NCBI RefSeq assembly: GCF_001613465.1
Contig: NZ_BDCK01000002.1
Span: forward strand, 186,001 to 250,000
Reading direction: 5' to 3'
Source of the DNA: Nocardia niwae NBRC 108934 = DSM 45340
GTDB lineage: Bacteria > Actinomycetota > Actinomycetes > Mycobacteriales > Mycobacteriaceae
Length of the DNA stretch: 64,000 bases
Translations under genes and position numbers: made by a program
Notes under the pieces: generated by a model
What the model was told of the DNA's origin: nothing
Seen by the model: the letters and a program-made list of their open reading frames with translations, nothing else
The model's database searches: none
Shown: piece by piece, positions 53,877-62,551 of the stretch
Numbering within the stretch: position 1 is the stretch's first letter
Layout: each line of letters opens with the position of its first letter

Positions 53877-53961
53877 ATCGATCGCCGCCAACCCGACGGG
53901 CGATCGATGCGAGAACGCCCGACCGGCGATCGGTGGGCAGGCCACCGATCGCCGGTCGGGC
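53877..53961. terminator. Two strong hairpins, probable bidirectional terminator
   Basis: Bases 53917-53936 pair perfectly with 53942-53961, a 20-base stem with a five-base loop. Just before it, 53877-53886 pair perfectly with 53899-53908, a 10-base stem with a 12-base loop. They fill the gap between two convergent genes and so should stop transcripts from both sides. Confidence 0.75.
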
Positions 53962-53972
53962 TTATGGATTCG

Positions 53973-54410
53973 TCATCGGGAGAGCGAGTTGCGCAGGTCG
54001 GTGATGGTGGCGCGGCGCTCGTAGGCGATCCAGGCGAAGATCGCGGCGAGCACCAGCGGGAAGATCGCCATCGCGGGCTTGTCGGCGATGAAAGCCTGCG
54101 TCCCGGCGGCGAGCACAGTGAGAACGGACAGACCCGCGGCAGCCAGCGCGCTGAGCCGCGGCACCATCAGGCCGATACCGCCCGCGACCTCCACCACGCC
54201 GATGAAGATGAGCAGCCCGAAGGGGATGGTCAGATTCTCGGGGGCGTTATCGGTCAAGGTATTCGGTATCACGAGCTTCGGCCCGCCGGAGGCGATGATG
54301 AAGAACAGGCCGAGCAGGATCTGCAGGGTCCACAGGACGCGGTTGCGGACCTTGCCGGGACCGTCGGTGACGTCGGCGGAGAAGTCGGCGGTGGGATTGG
54401 CGCTGGTCAT
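53973..54410 (-). CDS. DoxX-family membrane protein
   Basis: This 145-residue protein has four membrane helices with the DoxX pattern: VLWTLQILLGLFFIIASGGPKLV near residue 30, PFGLLIFIGVVEVAGGIGLMVPRLSALAAAG, and a last helix pair up to FAWIAYERR. DoxX members are quinone- or thiol-related membrane proteins; in mycobacteria one is linked to redox stress. ATG 54410 is chosen because the upstream frame of 15 residues has no similarity. The gene stands alone. Confidence 0.87.
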   Translation of the reverse strand: MTSANPTADFSADVTDGPGKVRNRVLWTLQILLGLFFIIASGGPKLVIPNTLTDNAPENLTIPFGLLIFIGVVEVAGGIGLMVPRLSALAAAGLSVLTVLAAGTQAFIADKPAMAIFPLVLAAIFAWIAYERRATITDLRNSLSR

Positions 54411-54612
54411 TTCTGGTCCTTCTGGTCGGTCGCGCCGGGTTGGTAGCGCGTTCAACAGATAGGACGGAGCACCGTCGGAGAACTCATCGCTGTCCGCGAA
54501 GATTTTTTCGAGACGGGCGCGGCTACCGCCATCGAGGAGGGCCGGGGCCTGTTCCTCGATGACGGCGTTCTGGCCGACGACTGCTATCGTCGCCCGGCCT
54601 GACGGCCCGGCC

Positions 54613-55350
54613 TCACTTCAGGTGCCTGGCGAAGAACCGGTTCCCCGCGTCTGCTTCGAACTGCGGGACGCCGGTGTGGCCGCCCATATTGGCGTGCAGG
54701 GTCTTCTCCTTGGAGCCGAAGGCGTCGAACAGGTCCAGGGCCATCTGCCGGTCGTTTCCTTCGTCGTCCCACTGCAGCAGGACCTGCAGCGGAATGGTGA
54801 CCTGCCTGGCCTCCTCGAACATGGAGCGGGGCACGTAACTTCCGGCGTACAGCAGGGCGGCCGAGATGCGCGGTTCGACCAGCGCCAGCCGGAGGCCGAG
54901 GGATATCAAGCCTCCCGAATACCCGACCGGGCCGCCGATCTCGGGCAGCGAAAGGACGGCGTCCAAGGCGGCCTGCCATTCCGGGACCGCCCTATCGACC
55001 AGCGGGAGGACGAGCCGGGCGACGATCTCGTCGTCGACCGGCTCGCCGGCCGTCACCGCCCGGCGCAGGTCGGCGCGGGCCTGGTCGGCAGCGGCCGAAC
55101 GGGGCCGGTCACCGCTGCCGGGGAGCTCGATGGTGGCCGCGGCGAAGCCCTCCGCCGCGGAGTGCCGGGCCCGGCCCACCAGTCGGGGGTACATCTGGCG
55201 CAGTCCGCCGGGGTGGCCGACGAGAATCAGCGGCGCCGGTGCGGATGGGGATGCGGATCCGGGCGTCCACAGGATGCCGGGGATATCGCCGAGGGTGAAT
55301 TCGCGCTCGCGGACACCGTCGTCGAAGCGCTGTTCAGAAGTGAATTGCAC
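54613..55350 (-). CDS. Dienelactone-hydrolase-like alpha/beta hydrolase
   Basis: This 245-residue hydrolase has LILVGHPGGLRQM near residue 42, the nucleophile serine in GPVGYSGGLISLGL near 145, Asp in LQWDDEGNDRQMALDLFDAFG near 195, and His in GGHTGVPQFEADAG at the end. It resembles dienelactone hydrolases and dipeptidyl-peptidase-like hydrolases that use a GxSxG motif. The substrate is unknown. The start is GTG 55350 with AAAGG upstream. A candidate leader peptide and a hairpin lie directly upstream. Confidence 0.88.
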   Translation of the reverse strand: MQFTSEQRFDDGVREREFTLGDIPGILWTPGSASPSAPAPLILVGHPGGLRQMYPRLVGRARHSAAEGFAAATIELPGSGDRPRSAAADQARADLRRAVTAGEPVDDEIVARLVLPLVDRAVPEWQAALDAVLSLPEIGGPVGYSGGLISLGLRLALVEPRISAALLYAGSYVPRSMFEEARQVTIPLQVLLQWDDEGNDRQMALDLFDAFGSKEKTLHANMGGHTGVPQFEADAGNRFFARHLK

Positions 55351-55363
55351 GGGTCGTGCCTTT

Positions 55364-55450
55364 CGGGAGTGCTCTTGAACGGCGCTCCCGGACGACCTAC
55401 CGCCCGACCGTGACCCCGGAGGGGAGCACCCATGTCGATACTGCGTTCAC
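55364..55450 (-). promoter_or_regulatory. Possible leader peptide and hairpin before hydrolase gene
   Basis: On the left-reading strand a GTG at 55450 with a strong GAGGAGGT site seven bases upstream opens a 17-codon frame (MNAVSTWVLPSGVTVGR) ending at TAG 55397. A stem follows (55364-55372 pairs with 55382-55390, one mismatch), and then the hydrolase start at 55350. Short frame, hairpin, gene is the layout of a translated leader that controls the downstream gene. It may also be a chance frame. Confidence 0.4.
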
Positions 55451-55551
55451 GGGTACCACCTCCTCGGTCTCTTGCACGGCCTCCGAAAAATAGCAGTGGT
55501 CGATGTGGTCCGCCAACAGGTTTCGCGGAGGCTCCGTAACCGGCCGCTATC

Positions 55552-56163
55552 TCACCTGCCCTGGTTGGCGATGAATGCCTGTACGGCGTCGAGGAACTCC
55601 GGGCCGCCCATGGCGTACCCGCCGATGGTTGCACCGATCAGTGCACCCACGGGGATGCTGACCCCCCATATCAGGATCACGCACGCCCCGAGGAGGCCAC
55701 CGACGATGGCACCGCCGACGACGCCGGGCAGATTCTTGTTGATCTGCTCCTTGAGCCGGTCGTAGGAGCTGATGTCCTTCAGTGGCGTGATTTCTTCCGC
55801 CGTCGGGGTCGGTGTCAGCGTCAGGGTGCGGCCGTCCGCGGCGATGTGCTGCGCGAGCGCGATCGAACGCCCGGCGACGGCGAACTGTTGCGGCACTTCC
55901 GTCACCGACGCTCCATCGCCGGACTCGAGCACCACCGCACCGTTCTGCGCGATCTCGAACCTGCCACTCTCGACCGTGGCGATGACGACTCCGTCGACTG
56001 GAGAAACGGTGATCTGGTAGTCGACCCCGTGATCCACGCCCGAGATCGTGTTCCCAGCGGTCGACTGCTCCGTCATGGTCGGCTCTGCATGGGCGGTTGC
56101 CGCTGTGATCCCCACGGCCGAGATGACCATGAGAACGGCGGCAGTGATTCTGTCGAACTTCAT
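55552..56163 (-). CDS. Secreted protein with Gly-zipper helix (DUF8020-like)
   Basis: This 203-residue protein has a signal peptide ending in ATAHA near residue 26, a beta-rich middle region (YQITVSPVDGVVIATVESGRFEI near 48-70, then GRTLTLTPTPT), and a C-terminal hydrophobic part with glycine repeats (VVGGAIVGGLLGACVILIWGVSIPVGALIGATIGGYAMGGP). The layout fits the DUF8020 type found in Nocardia and Rhodococcus, which has no known function. The Gly zipper could form a membrane oligomer. The gene is divergent from the CHAT operon. Confidence 0.75.
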   Translation of the reverse strand: MKFDRITAAVLMVISAVGITAATAHAEPTMTEQSTAGNTISGVDHGVDYQITVSPVDGVVIATVESGRFEIAQNGAVVLESGDGASVTEVPQQFAVAGRSIALAQHIAADGRTLTLTPTPTAEEITPLKDISSYDRLKEQINKNLPGVVGGAIVGGLLGACVILIWGVSIPVGALIGATIGGYAMGGPEFLDAVQAFIANQGR

Positions 56164-56233
56164 TCTTCGAATCCCTCCACTCAGCTGCCCCTGATGGGCG
56201 GACCGAGTCCGACCTTAGGCGTCGACGTCGATG

Positions 56234-56251
56234 GTGTGCGGTACGCCACAC
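56234..56251. promoter_or_regulatory. 18-base palindrome upstream of CHAT operon
   Basis: GTGTG (56234-56238) pairs with CACAC (56247-56251) around a central GTAC (56241-56244), giving an 18-base palindrome broken at two symmetric positions. It is the only clear dyad in the 217-base gap that separates the DUF8020-like gene from the CHAT operon and is a candidate operator for either. Confidence 0.35.
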
Positions 56252-56380
56252 AGGGCCCGCGTCGGCCAATAGTCACCCACGTGTCGAGGACCGCAGAATC
56301 TGCGCGAATGAGCCCGAAGAATCCGCCATCAGCGGGCCGTGAACCCGCCGGGACGAAGTCGAGGCCAATACACTCAGCCC

Positions 56381-57757
56381 ATGCGACGACCGCGCGCCAT
56401 GGTGCTCGATGAGGTGTGGCGCAAGCTCGGCGGGGTCGAACCGCTCAGCGGCCCGCACGGAGGTCCGCTGCGCCGCACCGTGAAGCTCGTGCTCGACCCG
56501 TTGGTGATCCGGCCCGTGCAGCATCCGCTGTGCGCCGGGCCGATCCTGACGGCGGACGGCGCGGTGTTGCTGGAGGCGCGCATCCAGGCGGCAGCCGATG
56601 TGCTACGTGCGACGGCGGCTTGGTTCACGGTGCTCAAGCAGGTGCGGCGGACACTGCGGATCACCGAGGGGCACCCGCAGGATCTGTACTTCCAGCGTTG
56701 TTTCGAGCTGGCGACCACCTCGGGAATGCCGGACCCGGCGCGGGCTCGCGCGGTCGCGGAGGACGCGCTGCGTGAGATCCACGAGTACACCGCGGGACGC
56801 ACCACACAGGCGCTGAAGGAATACCTGACCGACCACACCCGGGAGCGCGAGCTGGCCGCGCTACTCGATCTGGCCTGGCGGCGGCGGCCGCTCACCGGTC
56901 CGCCGGGCGGCGACCACGACGCCGAGGTGGATGAACTGCTGGAAGCCTGCGCGGCGGCACGGCTCGGTGAGAACGCCGCCGACGGGCAGCGGATCCTGGA
57001 TCGGCTGGTCACGGCCCATACCGGTACACACACGGGAATCCGCTTGTGGCAGGAAGCATCCGATCATTCCGCTCAGGAACTGGGGCTCACCGTGCATCCG
57101 GCGCCGCCACGCCCCGCGATCGGCTCCTCGGCCTCGAAATCCACCCTCGGGCTCCCGTTCGATCGCACCGTGTACGAGCGGGTGTTCACCGTATTGCAGG
57201 CGTCCACCGATCGCGCGGATCTGCCGCCGATCCCCGAGCTGGTCGACGCCGAGATCGCCCGGAGTTGCGCACCGTGGGCGCTGCTGGAGGAGACGCTGCG
57301 CCTGACCGCGACGGCGGGAACCGCGCTGGCGACCGGCTTGGCGCCCATCGAGCATCGCAGACCGTCGGCGGGACGGCCGCGTTTGCGTCTGGCCGAAACG
57401 AACACCGATACGACGCGATCCACGGCGCATCAGGTGGTCAACAGCCGCTGGCAGCGGGAAGCCTATGTGTTGCAGGCGCGGCGGCTGGTGGTGTCCGCCG
57501 AGCCGCCCACAGGTCCGTTGGCCGCCATCGCCGCCGAGCTGATCACGCCGTGGCGGCCGTACCTGCGGCGGCTGTGGGTTCGCCTGCACGGCAGGGATGT
57601 CCGGGAATTCGGGATCTACGATCCGGACGAGCTGTGGGATCTGCTCGACGGCGTGGCGCGGTCGGTGATCCTGGACCATCGCACGCGGGTCAAGCGGGCG
57701 CTGAGCGTGCGGGCGGGCGCGGGTGAGCCGGACGCGGCGGAATCGAAGGCGAGCTGA
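56381..57757 (+). CDS. Unrecognised protein, first gene of CHAT-TPR operon
   Basis: This 458-residue protein has no family that I recognise. It is soluble and largely helical by composition; the first 100 residues contain GPLRRTVKLVLDPLVI and PILTADGAVLLEARIQAAADVLRATAAWF, and the C-terminal third has QREAYVLQARRLVVSAEPP, then RRLWVRLHGRDVREFGIYDPDELWDLLDGVARSVILDHRTR. No Walker, HTH or catalytic signature is visible. It is joined to the second gene by a TGATG overlap (57755-57759). The likely role is as a sensor or scaffold for the CHAT protease at the operon's end, but that is a guess. Confidence 0.8.
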   Translation: MRRPRAMVLDEVWRKLGGVEPLSGPHGGPLRRTVKLVLDPLVIRPVQHPLCAGPILTADGAVLLEARIQAAADVLRATAAWFTVLKQVRRTLRITEGHPQDLYFQRCFELATTSGMPDPARARAVAEDALREIHEYTAGRTTQALKEYLTDHTRERELAALLDLAWRRRPLTGPPGGDHDAEVDELLEACAAARLGENAADGQRILDRLVTAHTGTHTGIRLWQEASDHSAQELGLTVHPAPPRPAIGSSASKSTLGLPFDRTVYERVFTVLQASTDRADLPPIPELVDAEIARSCAPWALLEETLRLTATAGTALATGLAPIEHRRPSAGRPRLRLAETNTDTTRSTAHQVVNSRWQREAYVLQARRLVVSAEPPTGPLAAIAAELITPWRPYLRRLWVRLHGRDVREFGIYDPDELWDLLDGVARSVILDHRTRVKRALSVRAGAGEPDAAESKAS

Positions 57758-58776
57758 TGACGACCGTACGCCTCAGGCGTCGAGACGACCTGTGGATCAT
57801 CGCGCCGGACGACGCTCCGACCGTCGTGGACGACGCGGCCGGGATGGACGTGCTCGTGCTCGAGGTGGCGGGCGGCCACCTGACGTGGAGCCTGCTCAGC
57901 GGACAGGCGACCCCGGCGGCCGTGCTCGACGACCTCGCCCTCGCGCAGGAGTGGGTCTGGGCCGTCTACGGCGAGGAGGTCTCCCTCGCCCTCGACGAAA
58001 CAGCGGCGCACGAAGGCGAATACCGAGCCGAGCCCGCGCTGCCCGATCTGGCCGCGCGCGCCTGGCGGCTCGGCTACGCGCGCTGGGCGGCGCGCTGGTG
58101 GCCCGCGTCGACGCTGGACGGCATCGCGCCGCTGGACGAAGGCCTGCTGGACGACGAGATCGCCACGCTGAGCGAGGAATGCGATCTGATCGTCGACGGC
58201 GCCGACGCGGCCGTCGAGGAACGGGCTGCGGCCGAGACTCTCGGCCGCGCGGAGGACTACGCGCTGGCCGCCGGACCGGTCGCCGTCGCCGCGCCCGGCG
58301 CTCTCGTCTTGGCGCGGGGCACCGCGGGCTGGGACTGGCAGCGATGCCCGCCCGGTCTGCTCGACGCCTCGGAAAGCGCTGTGTCCTGGGAAGTGGTGCG
58401 CGCGGCGGAGACCACGCTCGTGCGGGTGAGCGCGGTCGCCGCCCCGCTCTCGCCCGCGGATGTTCCAGCGCACCTGCATCCCCGCGCCGGAATCCGCACT
58501 CCGGCCGACGCGGCCGACGTGCCGATGACCCGCGACGGCGACCTCTGGCGGGCCGAGACCACGGCGCCGACCGGCGCGGAAGCGGGCCTGACCGTGCACG
58601 TCTACGTGCCCGGCGTCGGCGTGGGCGAGCCGGAGCCGGACGCCGCGGATCGTCGCGCACGGATTCGCGACCTGATCACAGCGCGGCTGCGCCGCACCGA
58701 CGACGCACCCGGCAACCCCGTGGACGCGCCTTTGCTGGCCGAAATAGCGGCGGCCGCCTCGGATTCGGACTTCTGA
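57757..58776 (+). CDS. Unrecognised acidic protein, second gene of CHAT-TPR operon
   Basis: This 339-residue protein is strongly acidic, with many Asp/Glu/Ala. N-terminal part: TVRLRRRDDLWIIAPDD, then LVLEVAGGHLTWSLLSG. Middle: LPDLAARAWRLGYARWAARWWPAS. The C-terminal third looks beta-rich: DGDLWRAETTAPTGAEAGLTVHVYVPG, then a helix with RARIRDLITARLRR. No known domain was recognised. It could be a recognition or adaptor protein whose cleavage by the CHAT protease has an effect, or a regulatory partner. It overlaps the first gene by one base and is followed by the TPR gene after a single base. Confidence 0.8.
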   Translation: MTTVRLRRRDDLWIIAPDDAPTVVDDAAGMDVLVLEVAGGHLTWSLLSGQATPAAVLDDLALAQEWVWAVYGEEVSLALDETAAHEGEYRAEPALPDLAARAWRLGYARWAARWWPASTLDGIAPLDEGLLDDEIATLSEECDLIVDGADAAVEERAAAETLGRAEDYALAAGPVAVAAPGALVLARGTAGWDWQRCPPGLLDASESAVSWEVVRAAETTLVRVSAVAAPLSPADVPAHLHPRAGIRTPADAADVPMTRDGDLWRAETTAPTGAEAGLTVHVYVPGVGVGEPEPDAADRRARIRDLITARLRRTDDAPGNPVDAPLLAEIAAAASDSDF

Positions 58777-58777
58777 C

Positions 58778-60304
58778 ATGGCCGAGGAGACGGCGGACGA
58801 CGGCCGGGAGCTGCTCGCCGCGGGCGCCGCCGCCTACACAAGCGGGGACCCGGCCGAGGCCAAGCGTCTGTTCGAGGACGCCGCCGAGCGCACCACCGGC
58901 GACATCCGGCTCGGCGCGATCATCAACGCCGCGAGTATGGCCGACGAACTCGGCGACCACGCCGCCTCGCTCGCCCTGTACCGCTCGGCCTTGGCCGAAA
59001 TGCCCGAGGACGCTCCGCGATTGCGGCCGAACGCGCTGGTCAACATGTCGCAGGCGCTGCAGCATCTCGGCGAGCTCGACGCGGCACAGGCGGCGCTGGA
59101 GCAGGCGCGGGCCTTGCTCGCCGACAACACCGACACCGACCTGGGCGTGCTGCGCGTGGCCTGTCTGCTCTCCCTCACCGCCGTCGCGCTGCATCGCCAG
59201 AGCTGGGCCTACGCCGCCGAGCTGGCCACCGAGTCGCTCGCGGCGGCACGCCGTTTCGCACCGCAGCTGGCCGGTCATCCGCTGATGAACCTCGCCGCCA
59301 CCTACTTCGAGACCGGCCGCCGCGATCTGGCCGTCGATTTCGCGCGGCAGGCGCTCGCCGCGTTCGAGTCGGCGGGCGATCGCAATGCGGTCGCCGAGAC
59401 CGAACAGAATCTCGCCACCATGCTGGTCCGCCTCGAACGGTACGACGAGGCGGAGGCGCCGCTGCGCTCCAGCCAGGCCTATTTCGAGCGAACCGGGTTG
59501 GAGCACCGGGCCGGGATCGGTCTCAAGACCATGGGATTCCTCGCCGAGGGCCGCGGGGATCTGGCGAGCGCGCGGGACTTCTACGACCGGGGCCTGGCGT
59601 ATTTCGTCGCGTCGGGCGCGGTGCTCGACGCCGCCGACCTGCGCATTCGCTCGGCCACCGTGGCGTTCGCGTCCGGACGGGTCGACGAGTGCGAACAGTT
59701 GCTCGCGGCGGCCTTCGCGAGCTATGCCGAACGCGGCCTCGGGCTGCATTGCGCCCAGCTCGATTTCTGGCACGCGACGCTACTGGAAGGCGCGATCGGC
59801 GCGGCCGAGTCGCCTTCCGCGGAGTTGCTCGGGCGTGCCGTCGGCATCGCCGTTCCCGCCGCGCTGGCCATCGACGCCGTCCGTCACACCTTGCCGAACG
59901 GCACGCAGCGCGAGCAGTGGAACCGGCAGATCGCCGACCCGGCGATGCGGTTGGCGTTCCGCTTCGCCTACCTCTCCGGCAATGGCGTCCTCGTCGCGGA
60001 TTTGATCGAAACGCAGTGCGCTGGAACTGGTTTGGCGCTGGATCGGACAGAGCGGGTAACCGGCGCCCGGCTTCCGCTGGAATTGCCGGATCCGCCGGAG
60101 GATTTCACCGAGCACCCCGGCACCGCCGCCCTGCAATTGGGCGCCGCGCTGGCCGAGGTCGCGGCCGGTGCGGGCCTGCCGGTCGCCCCGCCGCCGCGCC
60201 TGGCCCTGGCCGCGGAAGGACGGATCGCGCTCGCGCCGTTCATCGCCGCCGCCGAGCAGCGCTACGGCCGGGTGATCCGCGACGAGCGGGTGCTGACGGT
60301 ATGA
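58778..60304 (+). CDS. Tetratricopeptide-repeat protein, partner of CHAT protease
   Basis: This 508-residue protein has about eight TPR-like helix pairs in residues 1-330, for example LLAAGAAAYTSGDPAEAKRLFEDAAER, ALVNMSQALQHLGELDAAQAALEQA, AVAETEQNLATMLVRLERYDEAEAPL, and GLKTMGFLAEGRGDLASARDFYDRGL. The last 170 residues have no clear repeat. TPR proteins beside CHAT proteases usually bind the protease or present its substrate, as in TPR-CHAT of the gRAMP/Craspase type, although no Cas gene is near. The stop overlaps the CHAT gene start by four bases (ATGA). Confidence 0.88.
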   Translation: MAEETADDGRELLAAGAAAYTSGDPAEAKRLFEDAAERTTGDIRLGAIINAASMADELGDHAASLALYRSALAEMPEDAPRLRPNALVNMSQALQHLGELDAAQAALEQARALLADNTDTDLGVLRVACLLSLTAVALHRQSWAYAAELATESLAAARRFAPQLAGHPLMNLAATYFETGRRDLAVDFARQALAAFESAGDRNAVAETEQNLATMLVRLERYDEAEAPLRSSQAYFERTGLEHRAGIGLKTMGFLAEGRGDLASARDFYDRGLAYFVASGAVLDAADLRIRSATVAFASGRVDECEQLLAAAFASYAERGLGLHCAQLDFWHATLLEGAIGAAESPSAELLGRAVGIAVPAALAIDAVRHTLPNGTQREQWNRQIADPAMRLAFRFAYLSGNGVLVADLIETQCAGTGLALDRTERVTGARLPLELPDPPEDFTEHPGTAALQLGAALAEVAAGAGLPVAPPPRLALAAEGRIALAPFIAAAEQRYGRVIRDERVLTV

Positions 60305-61557
60305 CGCGACCGACGGTGCTCGTCCGCATGGCGGACGCGGGAGATGTCTACGTGTCGTGGCGGTGGGTCGACGACAGCGCACCCCGGGGCGCGGGAGTGC
60401 TGCCGGAAGACGCGGCGATGCGTGCGGTCGCGCTGCTGGCCGACGCGCTCCCGCGTCCCGCCGAGCCCGGCGGCCTCGAACAGGCCCTCACCACCGGCGC
60501 GTTCGCCGACTACGAGCGCGAATACGCCGTGGCGCAGGAACTTTCCCGGGCGCTGCTGCCCTACGGCTTGGCCGCGCAACTCTACGAACTGTGGCAGCGC
60601 GGGGTGCGCCCGCATATCCGGCTGCAACCGTCTCCGCGCCTCGCCCAGGTGCCGTGGGAAATCATCGCGCCGGACCGCGACGTCCGGTTGGTCGACATCG
60701 CCGACGTCAGCCTGCTCGCCGCAGCGAGCGTGGTGCAAGCGCCGGGACGAATCGCGCGCACATGGACCGAGAGCGCCGCGGACCCGGTCGTCGCGGTCCT
60801 GGATCCGCGCGTTCCCGGGTTCCGCGCCGATTCGACGCTGGGCTCGGTGCTCGGCCGGATGACCGCCGAAGCCCCGCTCACCCAACGGGTGGCGGATTAT
60901 GCCGCGCGCGGTCGATTACAGCCCGCGGTACCGAATCCGGTGGACGCTTTCCGGCGCACCGATGTCGATCGCCACTGGCTCGGCGCCGTCCTGCGCGCGG
61001 GCGCGAGCCGTTTGATCTACGTCGGGCACGTCTCCGCCGCCGCACCCGAATCCGGTCGCAGCGAGGACGCCCGGTTGCACCTCGCCTGCACCGCCGACAT
61101 CGTCGGCTTCGCCGAGCCGGCCCGCACCCACCGGCCGCTCTCGGCCAAAGACCTGCTGCTCGGCACGCACACCCTGGAGGCGGATCCCGTTGCCGGATCC
61201 CGGCTGTGGCCGATGCCGAGCCGGGTCGCGCTGATCGCCTGCGAGAGCGGCGGCGACCTACGGTTCAGCGAGGCGCTCGGCCTGACCGCCGCGATGATCA
61301 CCGGCGGCGCGGAACTGGTCACCGCGGGCCGCTGGGCGCTGCCCACCGATTTCGCCTTCCAGCGCCTCGCGGGTGCGCCCGCGCACGCCCTCCCGCTCCA
61401 GGAAGCCGTCTGCGCCATCGACGCCGCGCACGAACAACCCGACCCGGTGATCACCCTCGCCGCATGGCAGCGCGACCGTCTGACCGCATGGCGCGACACC
61501 GGCCGGATCGAGCACTCCCCGGTGCTCTGGGCGGCCTTCGCCACCGTGTGCGCCTGA
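60301..61557 (+). CDS. CHAT-domain caspase-like protease
   Basis: This 418-residue protein has a C-terminal CHAT domain with the caspase-type pair His243 (SRLIYVGH) and Cys314 (RVALIACESGGD), followed by the CHAT landmark GGAELVTAGRWALPTD. An N-terminal half with VYVSWRWVD and LRLAQVPWEIIAP-like strands (RLAQVPWEI near residue 113) is the family's pseudo-domain. CHAT proteases cut proteins after specific residues and act in programmed cell death or defence. It is the last of four coupled genes and is complete with both catalytic residues. Confidence 0.93.
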   Translation: MTRPTVLVRMADAGDVYVSWRWVDDSAPRGAGVLPEDAAMRAVALLADALPRPAEPGGLEQALTTGAFADYEREYAVAQELSRALLPYGLAAQLYELWQRGVRPHIRLQPSPRLAQVPWEIIAPDRDVRLVDIADVSLLAAASVVQAPGRIARTWTESAADPVVAVLDPRVPGFRADSTLGSVLGRMTAEAPLTQRVADYAARGRLQPAVPNPVDAFRRTDVDRHWLGAVLRAGASRLIYVGHVSAAAPESGRSEDARLHLACTADIVGFAEPARTHRPLSAKDLLLGTHTLEADPVAGSRLWPMPSRVALIACESGGDLRFSEALGLTAAMITGGAELVTAGRWALPTDFAFQRLAGAPAHALPLQEAVCAIDAAHEQPDPVITLAAWQRDRLTAWRDTGRIEHSPVLWAAFATVCA

Positions 61558-61775
61558 ACCGGGCAAACCATGCCCACCGGTCTCCATATACCGGTCTACG
61601 TGCAGCGATGCCGAGAGAACGAATCGAAAACGGGTAACGCTACTGATGCGCAAACCGACACTCAGCATCGAACGGGTGGATAAGCTCGAACGCCTCACCC
61701 ATCACGATTCCCGTTCAGGAGACGTAGTTACCCAGTCGGATGACCGCCTCGACCGGCCTCTGAGGAGCCCACCAA

Positions 61776-62024
61776 ATGCGCTACTACGCCGTCTACGACA
61801 ACGACGGAAACATCGCCACCATCCTCGGACAACCTGACGACGCGCCGCCCTTGCGCTCCGCCGCCCTGCACCGGGGACAACGGCTCACCGAACTGGCCCT
61901 ACCGGAAGGGTCCGTCGACCCCGCCGACCCCGACAACTTGTCCGCCCTGCTCGACCTGGTCGCGGACCGGCGAGTCGACGCGACCACCTCCCGCACCCCC
62001 TCCGACGCGGGCGCGAGCCGCTGA
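61776..62024 (+). CDS. Small hypothetical protein
   Basis: This 82-residue protein starts with MRYYAVYDNDGNIATILGQPDDAPPL and continues RGQRLTELALPEG, with a polar tail. GAGGAG lies about 10 bases before the ATG. The protein is small and hydrophilic with one beta-rich start. I do not recognise a family. It lies 218 bases after the CHAT gene on the same strand; the gap holds no clear terminator, so co-transcription is possible but not shown. Confidence 0.7.
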   Translation: MRYYAVYDNDGNIATILGQPDDAPPLRSAALHRGQRLTELALPEGSVDPADPDNLSALLDLVADRRVDATTSRTPSDAGASR

Positions 62025-62051
62025 ACCCGGCCGGGCGGCGCTCGCGGGCCG

Positions 62052-62456
62052 TCACACCCGGGTCAGCGCGACCACCGGGATGACCCGGGCGGTCTGCATC
62101 TCGTGTTCGGCGAAGAACGGGTAGGTGTTCTTCAACATCGCCCAGGTGCGGGTCCGGTCGTCACCGGTCAGCGGGGTTGCCGCCGCCGGATAGCTCTCCT
62201 CGCCCACCTCGACGGTGACGTGCGGGTCCGCGCGCAGATTCAGGTACCAGTCGGGATGTTTCGGTGCACCGATGTTGGACGCGACGATCAACAGCCGGTC
62301 ACCGTCGCGGTGGTACATCAGCGGGGTGGTGTACGGGGCGCCGGTTCTGCGGCCGGTCGTGGTCAGCAGGATCAGACGATCGCGTTGCATGCCGTCGATC
62401 ACGCCGCCCGCGCGGAACTGAGCGATGGTTCGCCGGTTCACTTCCTTGACGTCCAC
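62052..62456 (-). CDS. F420-type nitroreductase family (DDN-like) protein
   Basis: This 134-residue protein has the DDN fold signature: MQRDRLILLTTTGRRTGAPYTTPLMYHRDGDRLLIVASNIGAPKHPDWYLNLRADPHVTVEVG (landmarks: TTTGRRTG and HPDWYLNL). It is a better match to typical nitroreductase-family members than the one at 24.9 kb. It probably uses F420H2. GTG 62456 is preferred because GGGAGG lies 6 bases upstream; GTG 62462 is close to that site. It ends downstream of the small gene at 62024 on the other strand. Confidence 0.9.
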   Translation of the reverse strand: MDVKEVNRRTIAQFRAGGVIDGMQRDRLILLTTTGRRTGAPYTTPLMYHRDGDRLLIVASNIGAPKHPDWYLNLRADPHVTVEVGEESYPAAATPLTGDDRTRTWAMLKNTYPFFAEHEMQTARVIPVVALTRV

Positions 62457-62551
62457 GTTCACCTCCCTCGACCGTGGTGGACGAACCTCAGCTTTCCCCC
62501 TGGTAGCGGCCCTGTCCGGGAAACGCCGGGATCGGCGTCCCACCAGCGCAT

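Noticed and set aside
54447..54602. Stop-free acidic frame of 51 codons on the plus strand next to the DoxX gene
   Set aside because: It has no ATG, GTG or TTG start, and no known similarity; it may be a remnant but cannot be supported as a gene.
55441..55470. T-box-like sequence (GGTGGTACC) upstream of the hydrolase gene
   Set aside because: The nearby bases differ from the T-box core (no ACCGCG), the specifier stem is not visible, and the gene is not an amino-acid or tRNA-synthetase gene. It reads better as a ribosome site before a short frame.
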